From Pseudomonas ekonensis (GTDB taxonomy: Bacteria; Pseudomonadota; Gammaproteobacteria; Pseudomonadales; Pseudomonadaceae), in assembly GCF_019145435.1 (NCBI RefSeq), contig NZ_JAHSTS010000001.1:2680001-2744000 (forward strand): 64,000 nucleotides of DNA, in the 5' to 3' direction. The number at the start of each line of letters is the position of its first letter. Positions within the stretch are counted from its first letter, which is position 1. The notes under the pieces are model-generated. The model was not told the DNA's origin, searched no databases, and worked only from the letters and a program-made list of their open reading frames with translations. This document shows positions 20,569-29,930 of this stretch, in pieces. The position numbers and the translations under genes are program-made.

Positions 20569-21723
20569 ATGTCCTTTAAAGTCATGATGGTTTTCGGCAC
20601 CCGACCGGAGGCCATCAAAATGGCCCCGTTGGCCCGGGTTCTGCGTCAGTGGCCCGACATCCAACTGAACATCTGCTCCACCGGCCAGCACCGGGAAATG
20701 CTCAACCAGGTGCTCGACGCCTTCGAACTCACCGTCGATGAAGACCTGCAAGTGATGACCCAGGGCCAGACCCTGAACGGCCTCTCGCAACATCTGCTCA
20801 CACAACTCGACCAGGCCTACGGGCGGGTCAAACCGGACATCGTCCTGGTGCACGGCGACACCACCACCAGCTTCATCGCCGCCCTCGCCGCGTTCAACCG
20901 CCAACTGCCCATCGGCCATGTCGAAGCCGGGCTGCGCACCGGCAACCTGCGCGCGCCGTGGCCGGAAGAAGCCAACCGGCGCCTGACCGGCGTGATCGCC
21001 GACCTGCACTTTCCGCCGACCTCCAAGTCCGCCGCCAACCTGCTGCGCGAGGGCGTGCCCCAGGACAACCTGGAAATCACCGGCAACACCGTGATCGACG
21101 CCTTGCTGTGGATGCGCGAGCACCAGCGCGAGACCGGCTGGCACCCGGCCGCCGACTCCCCCCTGGCCGCGCTCGACGACAACCGCCGGATGGTGCTGAT
21201 CACCAGCCACCGCCGGGAAAACCTCGGCGGCGGCTTCAACAACATCTGCGAAGCGCTGGCGGAACTGGCCGAGCGCTACCCGGACGTGCAGTTCGTCTAC
21301 CCGGTCCATCTCAACCCCCAGGTGCAGCAAGTGGTGTACGGCATGCTGGCGGGCAAGCCCAACCTCTACCTGATCGCCCCGCAGGATTACCCTCACTTCG
21401 TCTGGCTCATGGGCCGCGCGCATTTCATCCTCACCGACTCCGGCGGCGTGCAGGAGGAAGCGCCCGCCATCGGCAAACCGCTGCTGGTGCTGCGCGACGT
21501 GACCGAGCGACCGTCGGTGCTGGAGAGCGGCACCATGGTGCTGGTGGGCACCGACAAGGCGCGCATCGTCCAGGAGGCCAGCCAGTTGCTCGACGACGAA
21601 GCGACCTACACCCGCATGAGCCGCGTGCACTTCCCATACGGCGACGGCCACGCCAGCGAACTGATCGCCACCCGCCTCCACGCCTGGCTGAGCGCACGCT
21701 CGGCGGCGGGTAACGGGGTATGA
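20569..21723 (+). CDS. wecB: UDP-N-acetylglucosamine 2-epimerase (non-hydrolysing)
   Basis: A 384-residue enzyme that interconverts UDP-GlcNAc and UDP-ManNAc. Family motifs include the start 'VFGTRPEAIKMAPL', 'VLVHGDTTTSF', 'IGHVEAGLRTGN', 'TSHRRENLGGGF', and 'DSGGVQEEAPAIGKPLLVLRDVTERPSVLESGTMVLVG'. The start follows GGAGGGG. Its stop overlaps the nfrB start by ATGA, so the two are translationally coupled. In E. coli WecB also supplies precursor for the NfrB-dependent glycan. Linkage here suggests a dedicated copy providing UDP-ManNAc for that polymer, in place of or besides ECA/LPS use. Confidence 0.95.
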   Translation: MSFKVMMVFGTRPEAIKMAPLARVLRQWPDIQLNICSTGQHREMLNQVLDAFELTVDEDLQVMTQGQTLNGLSQHLLTQLDQAYGRVKPDIVLVHGDTTTSFIAALAAFNRQLPIGHVEAGLRTGNLRAPWPEEANRRLTGVIADLHFPPTSKSAANLLREGVPQDNLEITGNTVIDALLWMREHQRETGWHPAADSPLAALDDNRRMVLITSHRRENLGGGFNNICEALAELAERYPDVQFVYPVHLNPQVQQVVYGMLAGKPNLYLIAPQDYPHFVWLMGRAHFILTDSGGVQEEAPAIGKPLLVLRDVTERPSVLESGTMVLVGTDKARIVQEASQLLDDEATYTRMSRVHFPYGDGHASELIATRLHAWLSARSAAGNGV

Positions 21724-23894
21724 GCCTGGGTTGGGTCGATTTCTTCGCGTACGTGCTGTTCGGTCTTAAATATGTGGCGATCCTTCTCGCCCTGCTGATG
21801 TTCATCCTCGGCCTCGATGACCTGTTCATCGACCTGGTGTACTGGGGCCGCAAGTTCATCCGGCGCTGGCGCATCTACGAAAAATTCAAGCGCGCCGACG
21901 AGGAGCGCCTGTACGCGATTCCGGAAAAGCCGCTGGCGATCATGGTGCCGGCCTGGAACGAGGTCGGCGTGGTCGGGGAGATGGCGCGCCTGGCCGCCTC
22001 GACCCTCGACTACGAGAACTACCAGATCTTCGTCGGCACCTACCCCAACGACGCCGAGACCCAGGCCGACGTCGACGCGGTCTGCCTGCACTACCCCAAC
22101 GTGCACAAAGTGGTGTGCGCCCGCCCGGGGCCGACCAGCAAGGCCGACTGCCTGAACAACATCATCGACGCGATCTTCCGGTTCGAGAACGAAGCGAAGA
22201 TCCAGTTCGCCGGCTTCATCCTGCACGACGCCGAAGACGTGATCTCGCCGATGGAGCTGCGCCTCTACAACTACCTGCTGCCGAACAAGGACCTGATCCA
22301 GATCCCGGTCTACCCCTACGCGCCGGAATGGAAAGGCTTCACCGCCGGCCACTACGTGGACGAGTTCGCTGAGAACCACGGCAAGGACGTGATCGTGCGC
22401 GAGGCCCTGACCGGCCAGGTGCCGAGCGCCGGGGTCGGCACGTGCTTCAGCCGCAAGGCGATCAGCGCGCTGCTCGAGGACGGCGACGGCATCGCCTTCG
22501 ACGTGCAGAGCCTGACCGAGGACTATGACATCGGCTTCCGCCTCAAGCAGAAAGGCATGAAGTGCATCTTCGCCCGCTATTCGGTGAGCGATCCGAAGCT
22601 GGCGCTGGAACAGCCCTGGGTGTTCGGCATGAACCGCGAGTTCGCCCAGGTGATCTGCGTGCGCGAGCATTTTCCCCGTGACCTGCAACATGCCATCCGC
22701 CAAAAGTCGCGCTGGATCGTCGGCATCGTGTTCCAGGGCACCAAGAACCTGGGCTGGAGCCGCAAGGGCCTGCTCAACTACTTCCTGTGGCGCGACCGGC
22801 GCGGGCTGATCGCCTACCTGCTGAGCTTCATGGTCAACCTGCTGTTCCTGGTGCTTTTGGCGATGTGGCTGATCACCGTGATCGCCCCGGAGGCCTGGCG
22901 CTATCCGTCGATCCTGGCCGACAGCGCGCTGCTCTCGGCGCTGCTGTGGCTCAACGGCCTGATGCTGCTCAACCGCCTGTTCCAGCGCGGCTGGTTCGTC
23001 ACCCGCTACTACGGGATCGTCGAAGGCCTGCTGTCGGCGCCGCGGATGATGTGGAGCAACTTCGTCAACTTCTTCGCCAACCTGCGCGCCCTGCGCCAAG
23101 TCATGGAAATGGGCGACTCGCGGCGCGTGGCGTGGGACAAGACCACCCACGAGTTCCCGGCCTTGACCAAGGCCCAGCGCACCCCGCTCGGCCACCGGCT
23201 GGTGGAGAAAGGCCTGCTCAGCGAAGAGCAGCTCGAAGCCGCGATCACCAGTCCGGTGCGCCGCCGGCTCGGCCGCGAACTGCTGCTGCGCGAACACATC
23301 GACAGCACGCAACTGGTGCAGACCCTGGCCGAACAGCTGGACCTGGAATGGGCGCCGCTCAATCCGTTCAAGCTCGACAAACGCCTGATCGACGCCGTGC
23401 CGCGCCGCGTGGCCTCGCACTACGGCGTGCTGCCGGTGGCCGAGGACGGCGACACCCTGGTGCTGGCCTCCGAAGGCCCGGTCAGCCAGGTCTCGCTCGG
23501 CGCGATCGGCCGTCAACTCAAACGCCCCGTGCGCTGCCGTCTGGCGCCCCAGGGCCGCGTCACCCTGGGGATCCGCCACTGGTACGCGAGCCCCCGCCAG
23601 ACCGAGGAAGTGCGTCATATGCTGCAAGTGCTGGAACGTCATCAGGACGACGAAGCCCTGCTTGAGCGGGTCAGCCATCACCAGGTGCTGCTGGGCAACC
23701 TGCTGCAGGTGCGCGGCATGGTGCCGCCGACCCTGTTCAATCAGGCCCTGATCGACTTCGATGCCGAGCACATGTCCCTGGGCGAACACCTCATCTCACG
23801 GGGCATGATCACCCAGGAGATCCTCGAGCAGGCCCTGGCCGACCAGGCCAGCGAACAGCAAGCCGCCTACCGCATCGTCCGGGAGGTCGCATGA
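21720..23894 (+). CDS. nfrB: NfrB-like glycosyltransferase with C-terminal c-di-GMP-binding MshEN domain
   Basis: A 724-residue inner-membrane protein. Residues ~15-40 form a membrane segment. A family-2 glycosyltransferase domain follows, with 'PAWNEVGVVGEM', the DAED metal motif at ~170, TED at ~266 and QKSRW at ~328, then further membrane helices at ~365-430. The last ~240 residues contain repeats of the type 'LGHRLVEKGLLSEEQLEAAI', 'LGRELLLREHI' and 'LGEHLISRGMITQEILEQAL', which match MshEN c-di-GMP-binding modules. In E. coli NfrB polymerises a secreted glycan (NGR) in response to c-di-GMP, and this glycan is used by phage N4. Overlaps by ATGA with wecB and nfrA show tight coupling. Confidence 0.9.
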   Translation: MSLGWVDFFAYVLFGLKYVAILLALLMFILGLDDLFIDLVYWGRKFIRRWRIYEKFKRADEERLYAIPEKPLAIMVPAWNEVGVVGEMARLAASTLDYENYQIFVGTYPNDAETQADVDAVCLHYPNVHKVVCARPGPTSKADCLNNIIDAIFRFENEAKIQFAGFILHDAEDVISPMELRLYNYLLPNKDLIQIPVYPYAPEWKGFTAGHYVDEFAENHGKDVIVREALTGQVPSAGVGTCFSRKAISALLEDGDGIAFDVQSLTEDYDIGFRLKQKGMKCIFARYSVSDPKLALEQPWVFGMNREFAQVICVREHFPRDLQHAIRQKSRWIVGIVFQGTKNLGWSRKGLLNYFLWRDRRGLIAYLLSFMVNLLFLVLLAMWLITVIAPEAWRYPSILADSALLSALLWLNGLMLLNRLFQRGWFVTRYYGIVEGLLSAPRMMWSNFVNFFANLRALRQVMEMGDSRRVAWDKTTHEFPALTKAQRTPLGHRLVEKGLLSEEQLEAAITSPVRRRLGRELLLREHIDSTQLVQTLAEQLDLEWAPLNPFKLDKRLIDAVPRRVASHYGVLPVAEDGDTLVLASEGPVSQVSLGAIGRQLKRPVRCRLAPQGRVTLGIRHWYASPRQTEEVRHMLQVLERHQDDEALLERVSHHQVLLGNLLQVRGMVPPTLFNQALIDFDAEHMSLGEHLISRGMITQEILEQALADQASEQQAAYRIVREVA

Positions 23895-26800
23895 AGCCTG
23901 TCGTCAACCGCCGCACCCTGCTGATGGGCAGCCTGTTGCTCGGCCTGAGCGCGCAGCCGTCGCTGGCCGCGCCGCTGAGCGATTTCGAGCAGTTCCGCAG
24001 TTACCCCTACATGGACCGCAGCTACCGGGAAGCCAAGAAAGGCAACTGGAAGGAAGTCGAACGGCTGATGCGCCACCTGCTGGAAAAGGTCCCGAAAAAC
24101 GACGAAGCCCGGGCCTTGCTGGTGGAGTCGCTGGCCAAGCAGCGCCGCTACAAGGACGCCTTGCAGGCGCTGGGCAACGACAGCGACGGGCTGCTCGACC
24201 TGCGCCTGACCTGGATCGAGCAGGATCCGCCGTCCAGCACCCAGGTCGAAGGCTGGATGGCCACCAGCAGCCTGAACGACCGCATCCGCCTGTGGCAGGC
24301 CTACAGCCTCAGCCTGGCCAGGTTCGGCGGCGCGGGCCGGGCCCACGACTGGCTGGCGCAACTGGCGCCCAAGGGCGACGACAACATCCTGCGCCTGGCC
24401 CGGGCCAACTGGTCCGAGCAGTTGCGCGACTGGAACGGCACCATCGAGCAACTGGCGCCGCTGGCCGCCCGCAGGCAGCTCGACGCCGAAGGCTGGCAAC
24501 GCCTGGCCAACGCCTACGTGCAGCGGCTGGACGAAAAGCCGCTGCAAGACCTGTTGCGGCAGGCCCCCAGCCCGGAAGCGGCGCGCAAGATCCGTCTGGC
24601 GATGGTCGACCGCGCCATCGCCATGGGCCACGATCAGCAAGCCCAACGCTGGATGCAGTCGTTGCCGGCCAGCGACCTGGCCGATCCGGCCCAGCGCCAG
24701 CGCCTGTGGGAGCTGGCCCGGCAGACCGGCGACAGCGCCAGCGTCCAGCGCCTGAGCAACGATCTGCAGCGCCCGTGCCTGGAGACCGTCGAGTGGCTGT
24801 CCCGGCACGACCCGGAGGCCGCCAGCGCCCAACTGCGCCGCTGCAACCCCACGGACGATCCGCAGGCCTGGCTGGTACTCGCCCAGCGCCTGCAGGCCAC
24901 CGACCTGTTGCAGTCCACCCGCCTGCCCCAACCCTGGGACAACCGCCGGCAGGCGCAACTGCTCGACGTCTGGCAGGCCGAGGGCCGGAACGACGAGGTC
25001 ATGGCCTGGCTCGCCGCCCAGCCGCAGACCGCCGAGGTGATCAAGCGCCGGGCCGAACTGTTGCAGAAACAGGGCCGCAGCCAAGACGCCGCCGGGCTGT
25101 GGGAGCGCCATTACCGGCAGACCGGCAACCTCGCGTCGCTGGATCAGGCCAGCTACATCGCCTTGAACGCCGGGCAGCGCGAGCGCGCGCAAGCGCTGCT
25201 CGAAGACGCCTACGACCGGCATGGCGGCCGCCTGCCCGCCACCGCGTTGCAGCGGTTGGCCGGGCTCTACGCTTCGTCGGCCGGCACGACGCCAGCCCGG
25301 CAACGGCGCATGGCATCGCTGCTGGGCCGCGTCGACGGCGCCACCCGGGGCCAACTGCTGGCGCAACTGGCGGAGAACGGCCAGTGCGACGTCGTGCGAC
25401 AAGCCATCGGCAGCCAGCCGCAGGCCGCCGGCGACTTCCGCGCCCTTGGCCGTTGCGCGATGCCGGAACGGCCCGGGGAAGCCGTCGTGTATTACCGGCA
25501 GGCCGAAAAGCTCGGCGACCGCGGCAGCCGCCTGCCGCTGGCCTATGCGCTGGAGGCGGCCGGCGATTCCGCCGGGGCCCTGGCCCTCTGGCGCAGCCTG
25601 CCGGCCTCGGAACTCAGCGACAACGCCCGGCTCACCGCCAGCCGCAGCGCGCTCAACGTCGGCGACAGCCAGACCGCCGAACGCTACTGGCAGCAAAGCA
25701 CCACCCGCGGCGCCAACGAATGGGCCCTCGGCGCGGCGATCGCCGACGCCCGGGGCGACCATGCCCAGGCCATGGAGCGCCAGCGCCAGGCCTTGCGGCA
25801 GCAACCCGATGCCGGCCACTTCTACGCCGCCTCGGTCACGGCACAGAAAGCCGGCGACCTGCCTCAAAGCACCGCGTGGCTGGCCGAAGCCGTGCGCCGC
25901 GACCCGGCCAACCCGCGCTACCGCGCCGACTACGGCATGCGCCTGGCCGGCGCCGAAACCCGTGAAGAACGCGCCACCGCCATCCCGCACCTGCAACAGG
26001 CCACCCGCGACTTTCCCGAGGACTACCGCCTCGGCGAGACCCTGGCCTGGCGCTACGACGAGGCCGAGGACAGCGCGTCGGCCCGCCGGGAACTGCGCCG
26101 GGTGATCGACCTGGAGCAGAACCCGGTGGCCGCCGACGACGAGGACGGCAGCATGGAAGCCCGGCGCTACCGTCAGCGCCGCGCCCACGAAACCCTGTCG
26201 CGCCGCGACAGCCGGACGCTGGCCAGCACTTGGTCGCCGGCCGGTGTGTCGACCAACGACTTCGTGCGCCCCGACGACAGCAAAGGCACAAACCGCCGTT
26301 CCGACTCGCAGAACGTGCAACTGGCGATGTGGGACCATGCGCTGGGCGAAGAGCCGAGCCGCGCCGGCAGCACGCTGTCGGTGTATGGCCGGGTGCTGCT
26401 CGGCGGCCAGGGCCGCTCGCGCTACGCCGAATCCCTCGCCGCCGGCGTCGGCCTGCGCTACAAGCCGTGGGGCACGCAGAACATCAACTTCTACGGCGAG
26501 ATCTACAAACAGAGCCAGTTCGACGACGATGACAACCATAGCCTGAACCTGGGCCAGATGCTGGTGCCGGAAAAGCTGCTGGACCAGATCGGCGACCACC
26601 GTCAGGACGGTCACACCAGCACCGACTACCTGCTGCGCGCCACCGCCTCGTTCCTCGATCAGGGCCAGTACCGCAACGACTGGCGCGTCGACGAGAACGA
26701 CTGGGACGAACGCTTCCTCTACCTGGACGCCGCGTGGTGGACCAAGGCCGGTGACCACCAATGGCTGTCGCGCTTCCAGCAGGGCCATGCCTGGAAACTG

Positions 26801-27049
26801 CCGTTCAACGGCGCGCAGACCCTCATGCCGTACGGCTTCCTCGAGTTCGCCAGCCAGGATCCCGGCAACGACTGGCGCCAGGACTTGCGCACCGGCGTCG
26901 GCCTGCGCTGGCAATGGTGGTACGACGATGACCGCTACAACGCCTACCGCTCGAAACTGACGGTGCGCACCGAGTACCAGCAATCGCTGGGCGGCAATCT
27001 GTATGAAGGCGGCAACGGTGTGCTGCTGGGTGTGGAGTGGAATTTCTGA
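23891..27049 (+). CDS. nfrA: NfrA-like outer-membrane protein (N4 phage adsorption protein A family) with TPR repeats
   Basis: A 1052-residue exported protein. Residues 1-26 form a signal peptide ending 'PSLAAP'. Residues ~40-780 are largely alpha-helical TPR-like repeats ('EVERLMRHLLEKVPKNDEARALLVESLAKQ'). The last ~230 residues are rich in aromatic/polar alternation and end 'LEWNF', typical of an outer-membrane beta-barrel closing strand. This order matches E. coli NfrA, which exports the NfrB glycan and serves as the phage N4 receptor. The gene overlaps nfrB and the DUF4434 gene. The specific polymer made here is inferred from neighbours. Confidence 0.88.
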   Translation: MKPVVNRRTLLMGSLLLGLSAQPSLAAPLSDFEQFRSYPYMDRSYREAKKGNWKEVERLMRHLLEKVPKNDEARALLVESLAKQRRYKDALQALGNDSDGLLDLRLTWIEQDPPSSTQVEGWMATSSLNDRIRLWQAYSLSLARFGGAGRAHDWLAQLAPKGDDNILRLARANWSEQLRDWNGTIEQLAPLAARRQLDAEGWQRLANAYVQRLDEKPLQDLLRQAPSPEAARKIRLAMVDRAIAMGHDQQAQRWMQSLPASDLADPAQRQRLWELARQTGDSASVQRLSNDLQRPCLETVEWLSRHDPEAASAQLRRCNPTDDPQAWLVLAQRLQATDLLQSTRLPQPWDNRRQAQLLDVWQAEGRNDEVMAWLAAQPQTAEVIKRRAELLQKQGRSQDAAGLWERHYRQTGNLASLDQASYIALNAGQRERAQALLEDAYDRHGGRLPATALQRLAGLYASSAGTTPARQRRMASLLGRVDGATRGQLLAQLAENGQCDVVRQAIGSQPQAAGDFRALGRCAMPERPGEAVVYYRQAEKLGDRGSRLPLAYALEAAGDSAGALALWRSLPASELSDNARLTASRSALNVGDSQTAERYWQQSTTRGANEWALGAAIADARGDHAQAMERQRQALRQQPDAGHFYAASVTAQKAGDLPQSTAWLAEAVRRDPANPRYRADYGMRLAGAETREERATAIPHLQQATRDFPEDYRLGETLAWRYDEAEDSASARRELRRVIDLEQNPVAADDEDGSMEARRYRQRRAHETLSRRDSRTLASTWSPAGVSTNDFVRPDDSKGTNRRSDSQNVQLAMWDHALGEEPSRAGSTLSVYGRVLLGGQGRSRYAESLAAGVGLRYKPWGTQNINFYGEIYKQSQFDDDDNHSLNLGQMLVPEKLLDQIGDHRQDGHTSTDYLLRATASFLDQGQYRNDWRVDENDWDERFLYLDAAWWTKAGDHQWLSRFQQGHAWKLPFNGAQTLMPYGFLEFASQDPGNDWRQDLRTGVGLRWQWWYDDDRYNAYRSKLTVRTEYQQSLGGNLYEGGNGVLLGVEWNF

Positions 27050-27906
27050 TGGCCCGATGGATAGTGTTTTTCTGCCTGTTGCTGGGCGCGACCGTGGCGC
27101 GGGCCGACGCCCGGGTGTTCTACCAACCGCTGAACGTCGATGCGCGGCTGACCCAGGCGCAATGGCAAAAGATCTGGCAGGACACCGCCCGCCAGGGCAC
27201 CCGCACGCTGATCGTGCAGTGGACGAGCTATGGCGATTCGGACTTCGGCGGCGCGGACGGCTGGCTGGCCCGAAGCCTCAGGCTCGCGCAGCGCCAAGGC
27301 CTGGAACTGGTGCTCGGGCTGGCGATGGATCCGGCCTATTACCGGCGCATCGACGAGCTGGACAGCGCCGGCCTCGGCACCTACTGGCAGGCGCAGTTGG
27401 GACGGTCGCTGGCCCGGCAACGGACATTGCGCCAGGACTGGAAACTGCCGGTCGCCGGCTGGTATCTGCCGCTGGAGCTGGACGACCTGCACTTTCTGGC
27501 GGCGGACCGGCGGGCGACCCTGCAACGCCAGCTCAAGGACTTCGCCGGCCAATTGGATGCGCCGCTGCATGTCAGCGCGTTCAGCGCCGGCAAGCTGGCG
27601 CCGACGGTCAACGGCCAGTGGCTGGGCGAGATGAGCTCGGCGGGCATTCAGGTGTGGTGGCAGGACGGTGCCGGCACCGCACGTTTGCCGCCGCTGGTGC
27701 GCAACGGTTACGCCCAGGCGTTGCCCTGCTCCGTGGGCATCGTGCGCGAGGCCTTCCGCCAGACCAGCGCCGAAGGCCAGCCGTTCCGCGCCGAACCCGC
27801 AGCGCCGGACGCCAGCGCCGCCGGCTGTCACCCCTACGCGGTGTTTTCCCTGCGCTATCGGCCGTGGGGCCGGGTGATCCTCGACAACCAGCGCGAACAT
27901 CAGTAG
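27049..27906 (+). CDS. Secreted DUF4434 protein, possible glycoside hydrolase-fold
   Basis: A 285-residue protein with a clear signal peptide ('WIVFFCLLLGATVARA-DARV') and a TIM-barrel-like pattern. It includes 'RTLIVQWTSYGDSDFGG', 'LELVLGLAMDPAYY' and 'VAGWYLPLELDDLHF', where the Glu/Asp residues could be catalytic. DUF4434 proteins resemble glycosidases and often sit in polysaccharide operons. Its ATG (27049) overlaps the nfrA stop. A role in trimming or modifying the NfrB glycan in the periplasm is an inference. The family call rests on residue pattern and context. Confidence 0.7.
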   Translation: MARWIVFFCLLLGATVARADARVFYQPLNVDARLTQAQWQKIWQDTARQGTRTLIVQWTSYGDSDFGGADGWLARSLRLAQRQGLELVLGLAMDPAYYRRIDELDSAGLGTYWQAQLGRSLARQRTLRQDWKLPVAGWYLPLELDDLHFLAADRRATLQRQLKDFAGQLDAPLHVSAFSAGKLAPTVNGQWLGEMSSAGIQVWWQDGAGTARLPPLVRNGYAQALPCSVGIVREAFRQTSAEGQPFRAEPAAPDASAAGCHPYAVFSLRYRPWGRVILDNQREHQ

Positions 27907-27910
27907 AGCG

Positions 27911-28987
27911 ATGTACAAAACCATTGAAGACGAAGTCCTGAAGCGAACCGCGCCCGCCGAGCTGTGGGCCGAGTTCATCCAGCATGAGTTCGAGCGCCTG
28001 CGCTCGTTCTGCCTGCTGATCTTCGTCGCCAGCATCAGCGTGTGGGTCATCTTCGACCTGATCGTGAGCTTTCTCGGCGGCCAGGGCTTCACCTGGCGCT
28101 CGATGGTGTTTCTCGTGGTCTTCGCGATGCTGACCGTGATCCTGCTGTTCACCCGCCGGGCCCGGCACTTCGACGTGCTCAACCTGCTGTTCGTGCTGAC
28201 CATGACCCTCGGCGTGCGCCTGCTGATCGAGGGTCTGCCGTCCAGCTACCAGCCGGCGTGGCTGGTGCTCGGCGCCTCCAGCGTCCTCTACAGCACGTCG
28301 GTGCTGCCGATCAGCCGCTGGTCGTTCTATGCCGCGCAGGTGACGATCTGGCTGGTGCTCAACCCGTTCCTGCGCACCGACATCGGCCTGTTCGAGCTCA
28401 GGGGCGTACTGACGGCCTGCTACAGCGTCTTCCTCTGCGGGTTGACCATCTACACGTTCCTGAAGCTGCGCGAGGCCAAGCTGCACAACTACATCATGTC
28501 CCGGCTGCTGCTGGACCAGGCCTACAACGACACCCTCACCGAAATCCCCAACCGCCGCTCGTTCATGGCCCGCGCCGAAAAACGCCTGATGGCCGTCCCC
28601 CGCGAACAGGACCACTACCTGGCGATGATCGACATCGACAACTTCAAGAAAGTGAACGATGTGTACGGCCACGACGTCGGCGATGAAGTGCTCAAGGCCA
28701 TTGCGGCGGACATCAAGTCGGTCATGGCGCCGTATGAATATGCGCGCCTGGGCGGCGAAGAGTTCGCCATCTACCTGGCCGGGGTGCGCCACGCAGACGT
28801 CGAGGCGCTGGCTGGCGAACTGTGCCGGACCGTGCGCGAACGGCCGACCCGGCACCCGGTGACCATCAGCATCGGCGTCACCCGGGTGGAGGACGGCGAC
28901 ACCCTCAACCAGGCGCTGATCAAGGCGGATGAAGCGCTGTACGAATCCAAGCACACGGGGAAGGACCGCTACACCTTTCACGGCTGA
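27911..28987 (+). CDS. Membrane diguanylate cyclase (GGEEF)
   Basis: A 358-residue protein. About six hydrophobic segments lie within residues ~35-190, followed by a short helix and a GGDEF domain. The active-site motif is GGEEF at ~281 ('YARLGGEEFAIY'), with substrate residues in 'IDIDNFKKVNDVYGHDVGDEVL'. It would make c-di-GMP from two GTP. The inhibitory RxxD I-site, normally five residues before GGEEF, is absent ('MAPYEY'), so product inhibition is probably weak. It lies 4 bases after the DUF4434 gene, as last gene of the wecB-nfr operon, and is a likely dedicated c-di-GMP source for the MshEN domain of NfrB. Confidence 0.9.
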   Translation: MYKTIEDEVLKRTAPAELWAEFIQHEFERLRSFCLLIFVASISVWVIFDLIVSFLGGQGFTWRSMVFLVVFAMLTVILLFTRRARHFDVLNLLFVLTMTLGVRLLIEGLPSSYQPAWLVLGASSVLYSTSVLPISRWSFYAAQVTIWLVLNPFLRTDIGLFELRGVLTACYSVFLCGLTIYTFLKLREAKLHNYIMSRLLLDQAYNDTLTEIPNRRSFMARAEKRLMAVPREQDHYLAMIDIDNFKKVNDVYGHDVGDEVLKAIAADIKSVMAPYEYARLGGEEFAIYLAGVRHADVEALAGELCRTVRERPTRHPVTISIGVTRVEDGDTLNQALIKADEALYESKHTGKDRYTFHG

Positions 28988-29071
28988 TCGCGAATCTTCG
29001 CGACCCGGCCGTACGGGGTGCCGATGCCGGCCCCTTGGCCGGCAGGGCCACCAGGCAAGCATCAGCGATGC

Positions 29072-29818
29072 CTAGCGCCCGCCGCCCAGATCGACAAAAG
29101 TGCCGGTGGCGTAGGACGCCTTGTCCGAGAGCAGCCAGACAATCGCCTCCGCCACCTCGTCCGGCCGCCCCCCACGGGCCATCGGAATCGCCGACTCCAG
29201 CTTGCTGACCCGGTCCGGATCGCCGCTCAACGCATGGAAATCGGTGTAGATGTAGCCCGGCCGCACCGCGTTGACCCGGATCCCCTCGCCCGCCACTTCC
29301 TTGGACAGGCCGATGGTGAAGGTGTCCAGCGCGCCTTTGGAGGCGGCGTAATCGACGTATTCGTTGGGCGAACCCAGGCGGGCGGCCACCGACGAGACGT
29401 TGACGATGCTGCCGCCCTGCCCGCCGTGCTTGGGCGACATGCGCAGGATCGCGTGCTTGGCGCAGAGGATCGGCGCCAACACATTGGTTTTCATGATCTT
29501 GAGGATGCGGAACTCGGACATTTCGTCGACCCGCGACTTGTGGCCGACCGTGCCGGCATTGTTCACCAGCGCGGTGACACGGCCCAGCTCCGTGTCGACC
29601 CGGTGGAACAGGCCCACCACTTCGTCCTCGATGCTGACGTCGGCCCGTACGGCGATGGCCTGCGCGCCCATGGCCCGCACCTGGTCGAGCACCTGGTGGG
29701 CGGCTTGCTCGTCGGCCTGGTAATTGATGCAGATCCGGTAGCCCTGCGCGGCGGCCAACAGCGCCGTGGCGGCCCCGATCCCGCGCCCGCCGCCGGTGAT
29801 CACAATGACTTTATCCAT
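29072..29818 (-). CDS. Short-chain dehydrogenase/reductase
   Basis: A 248-residue classical SDR. It has the Rossmann motif TGGGRGIGAATA at residues ~7-18, NNAG ('ALVNNAGTVGHKS'), the catalytic Ser region 'SIVNVSSVAARLGSP' and Tyr/Lys in 'YVDYAASKGAL'. The C terminus 'SYATGTFVDLGGGR' is usual for the family. The substrate is unknown; the sequence is closest in style to FabG/glucose-dehydrogenase-like members. ATG 29818 (MDKVIVITGG) is clearly preferred over longer frames that run into the mucR-like gene. It converges with the diguanylate cyclase gene. Confidence 0.88.
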   Translation of the reverse strand: MDKVIVITGGGRGIGAATALLAAAQGYRICINYQADEQAAHQVLDQVRAMGAQAIAVRADVSIEDEVVGLFHRVDTELGRVTALVNNAGTVGHKSRVDEMSEFRILKIMKTNVLAPILCAKHAILRMSPKHGGQGGSIVNVSSVAARLGSPNEYVDYAASKGALDTFTIGLSKEVAGEGIRVNAVRPGYIYTDFHALSGDPDRVSKLESAIPMARGGRPDEVAEAIVWLLSDKASYATGTFVDLGGGR

Positions 29819-29930
29819 GCTGGCTATCCCCCGATGCACACGTGACAGTCGAGGGCAAGAATAACCGCCATCGGCGGGTTTTGCATGGCTGCACATTGCC
29901 CATCGGGATCGCCGTGGCGAGGGAACCGGG

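Noticed and set aside
23867..26983. Very long open frame antisense to nfrA, and similar ones opposite yejF, nfrB, muxB, muxC and the ABC importer genes
   Set aside because: High-GC codon use leaves the opposite strand open. These frames lack family motifs, are rich in His/Gln/Arg/Gly, and overlap clear genes.
20569..28987. Phage N4-related genes taken as prophage remnants
   Set aside because: NfrA and NfrB are host surface-glycan proteins used by the phage as receptor; no phage structural, integrase or lysis genes are present.
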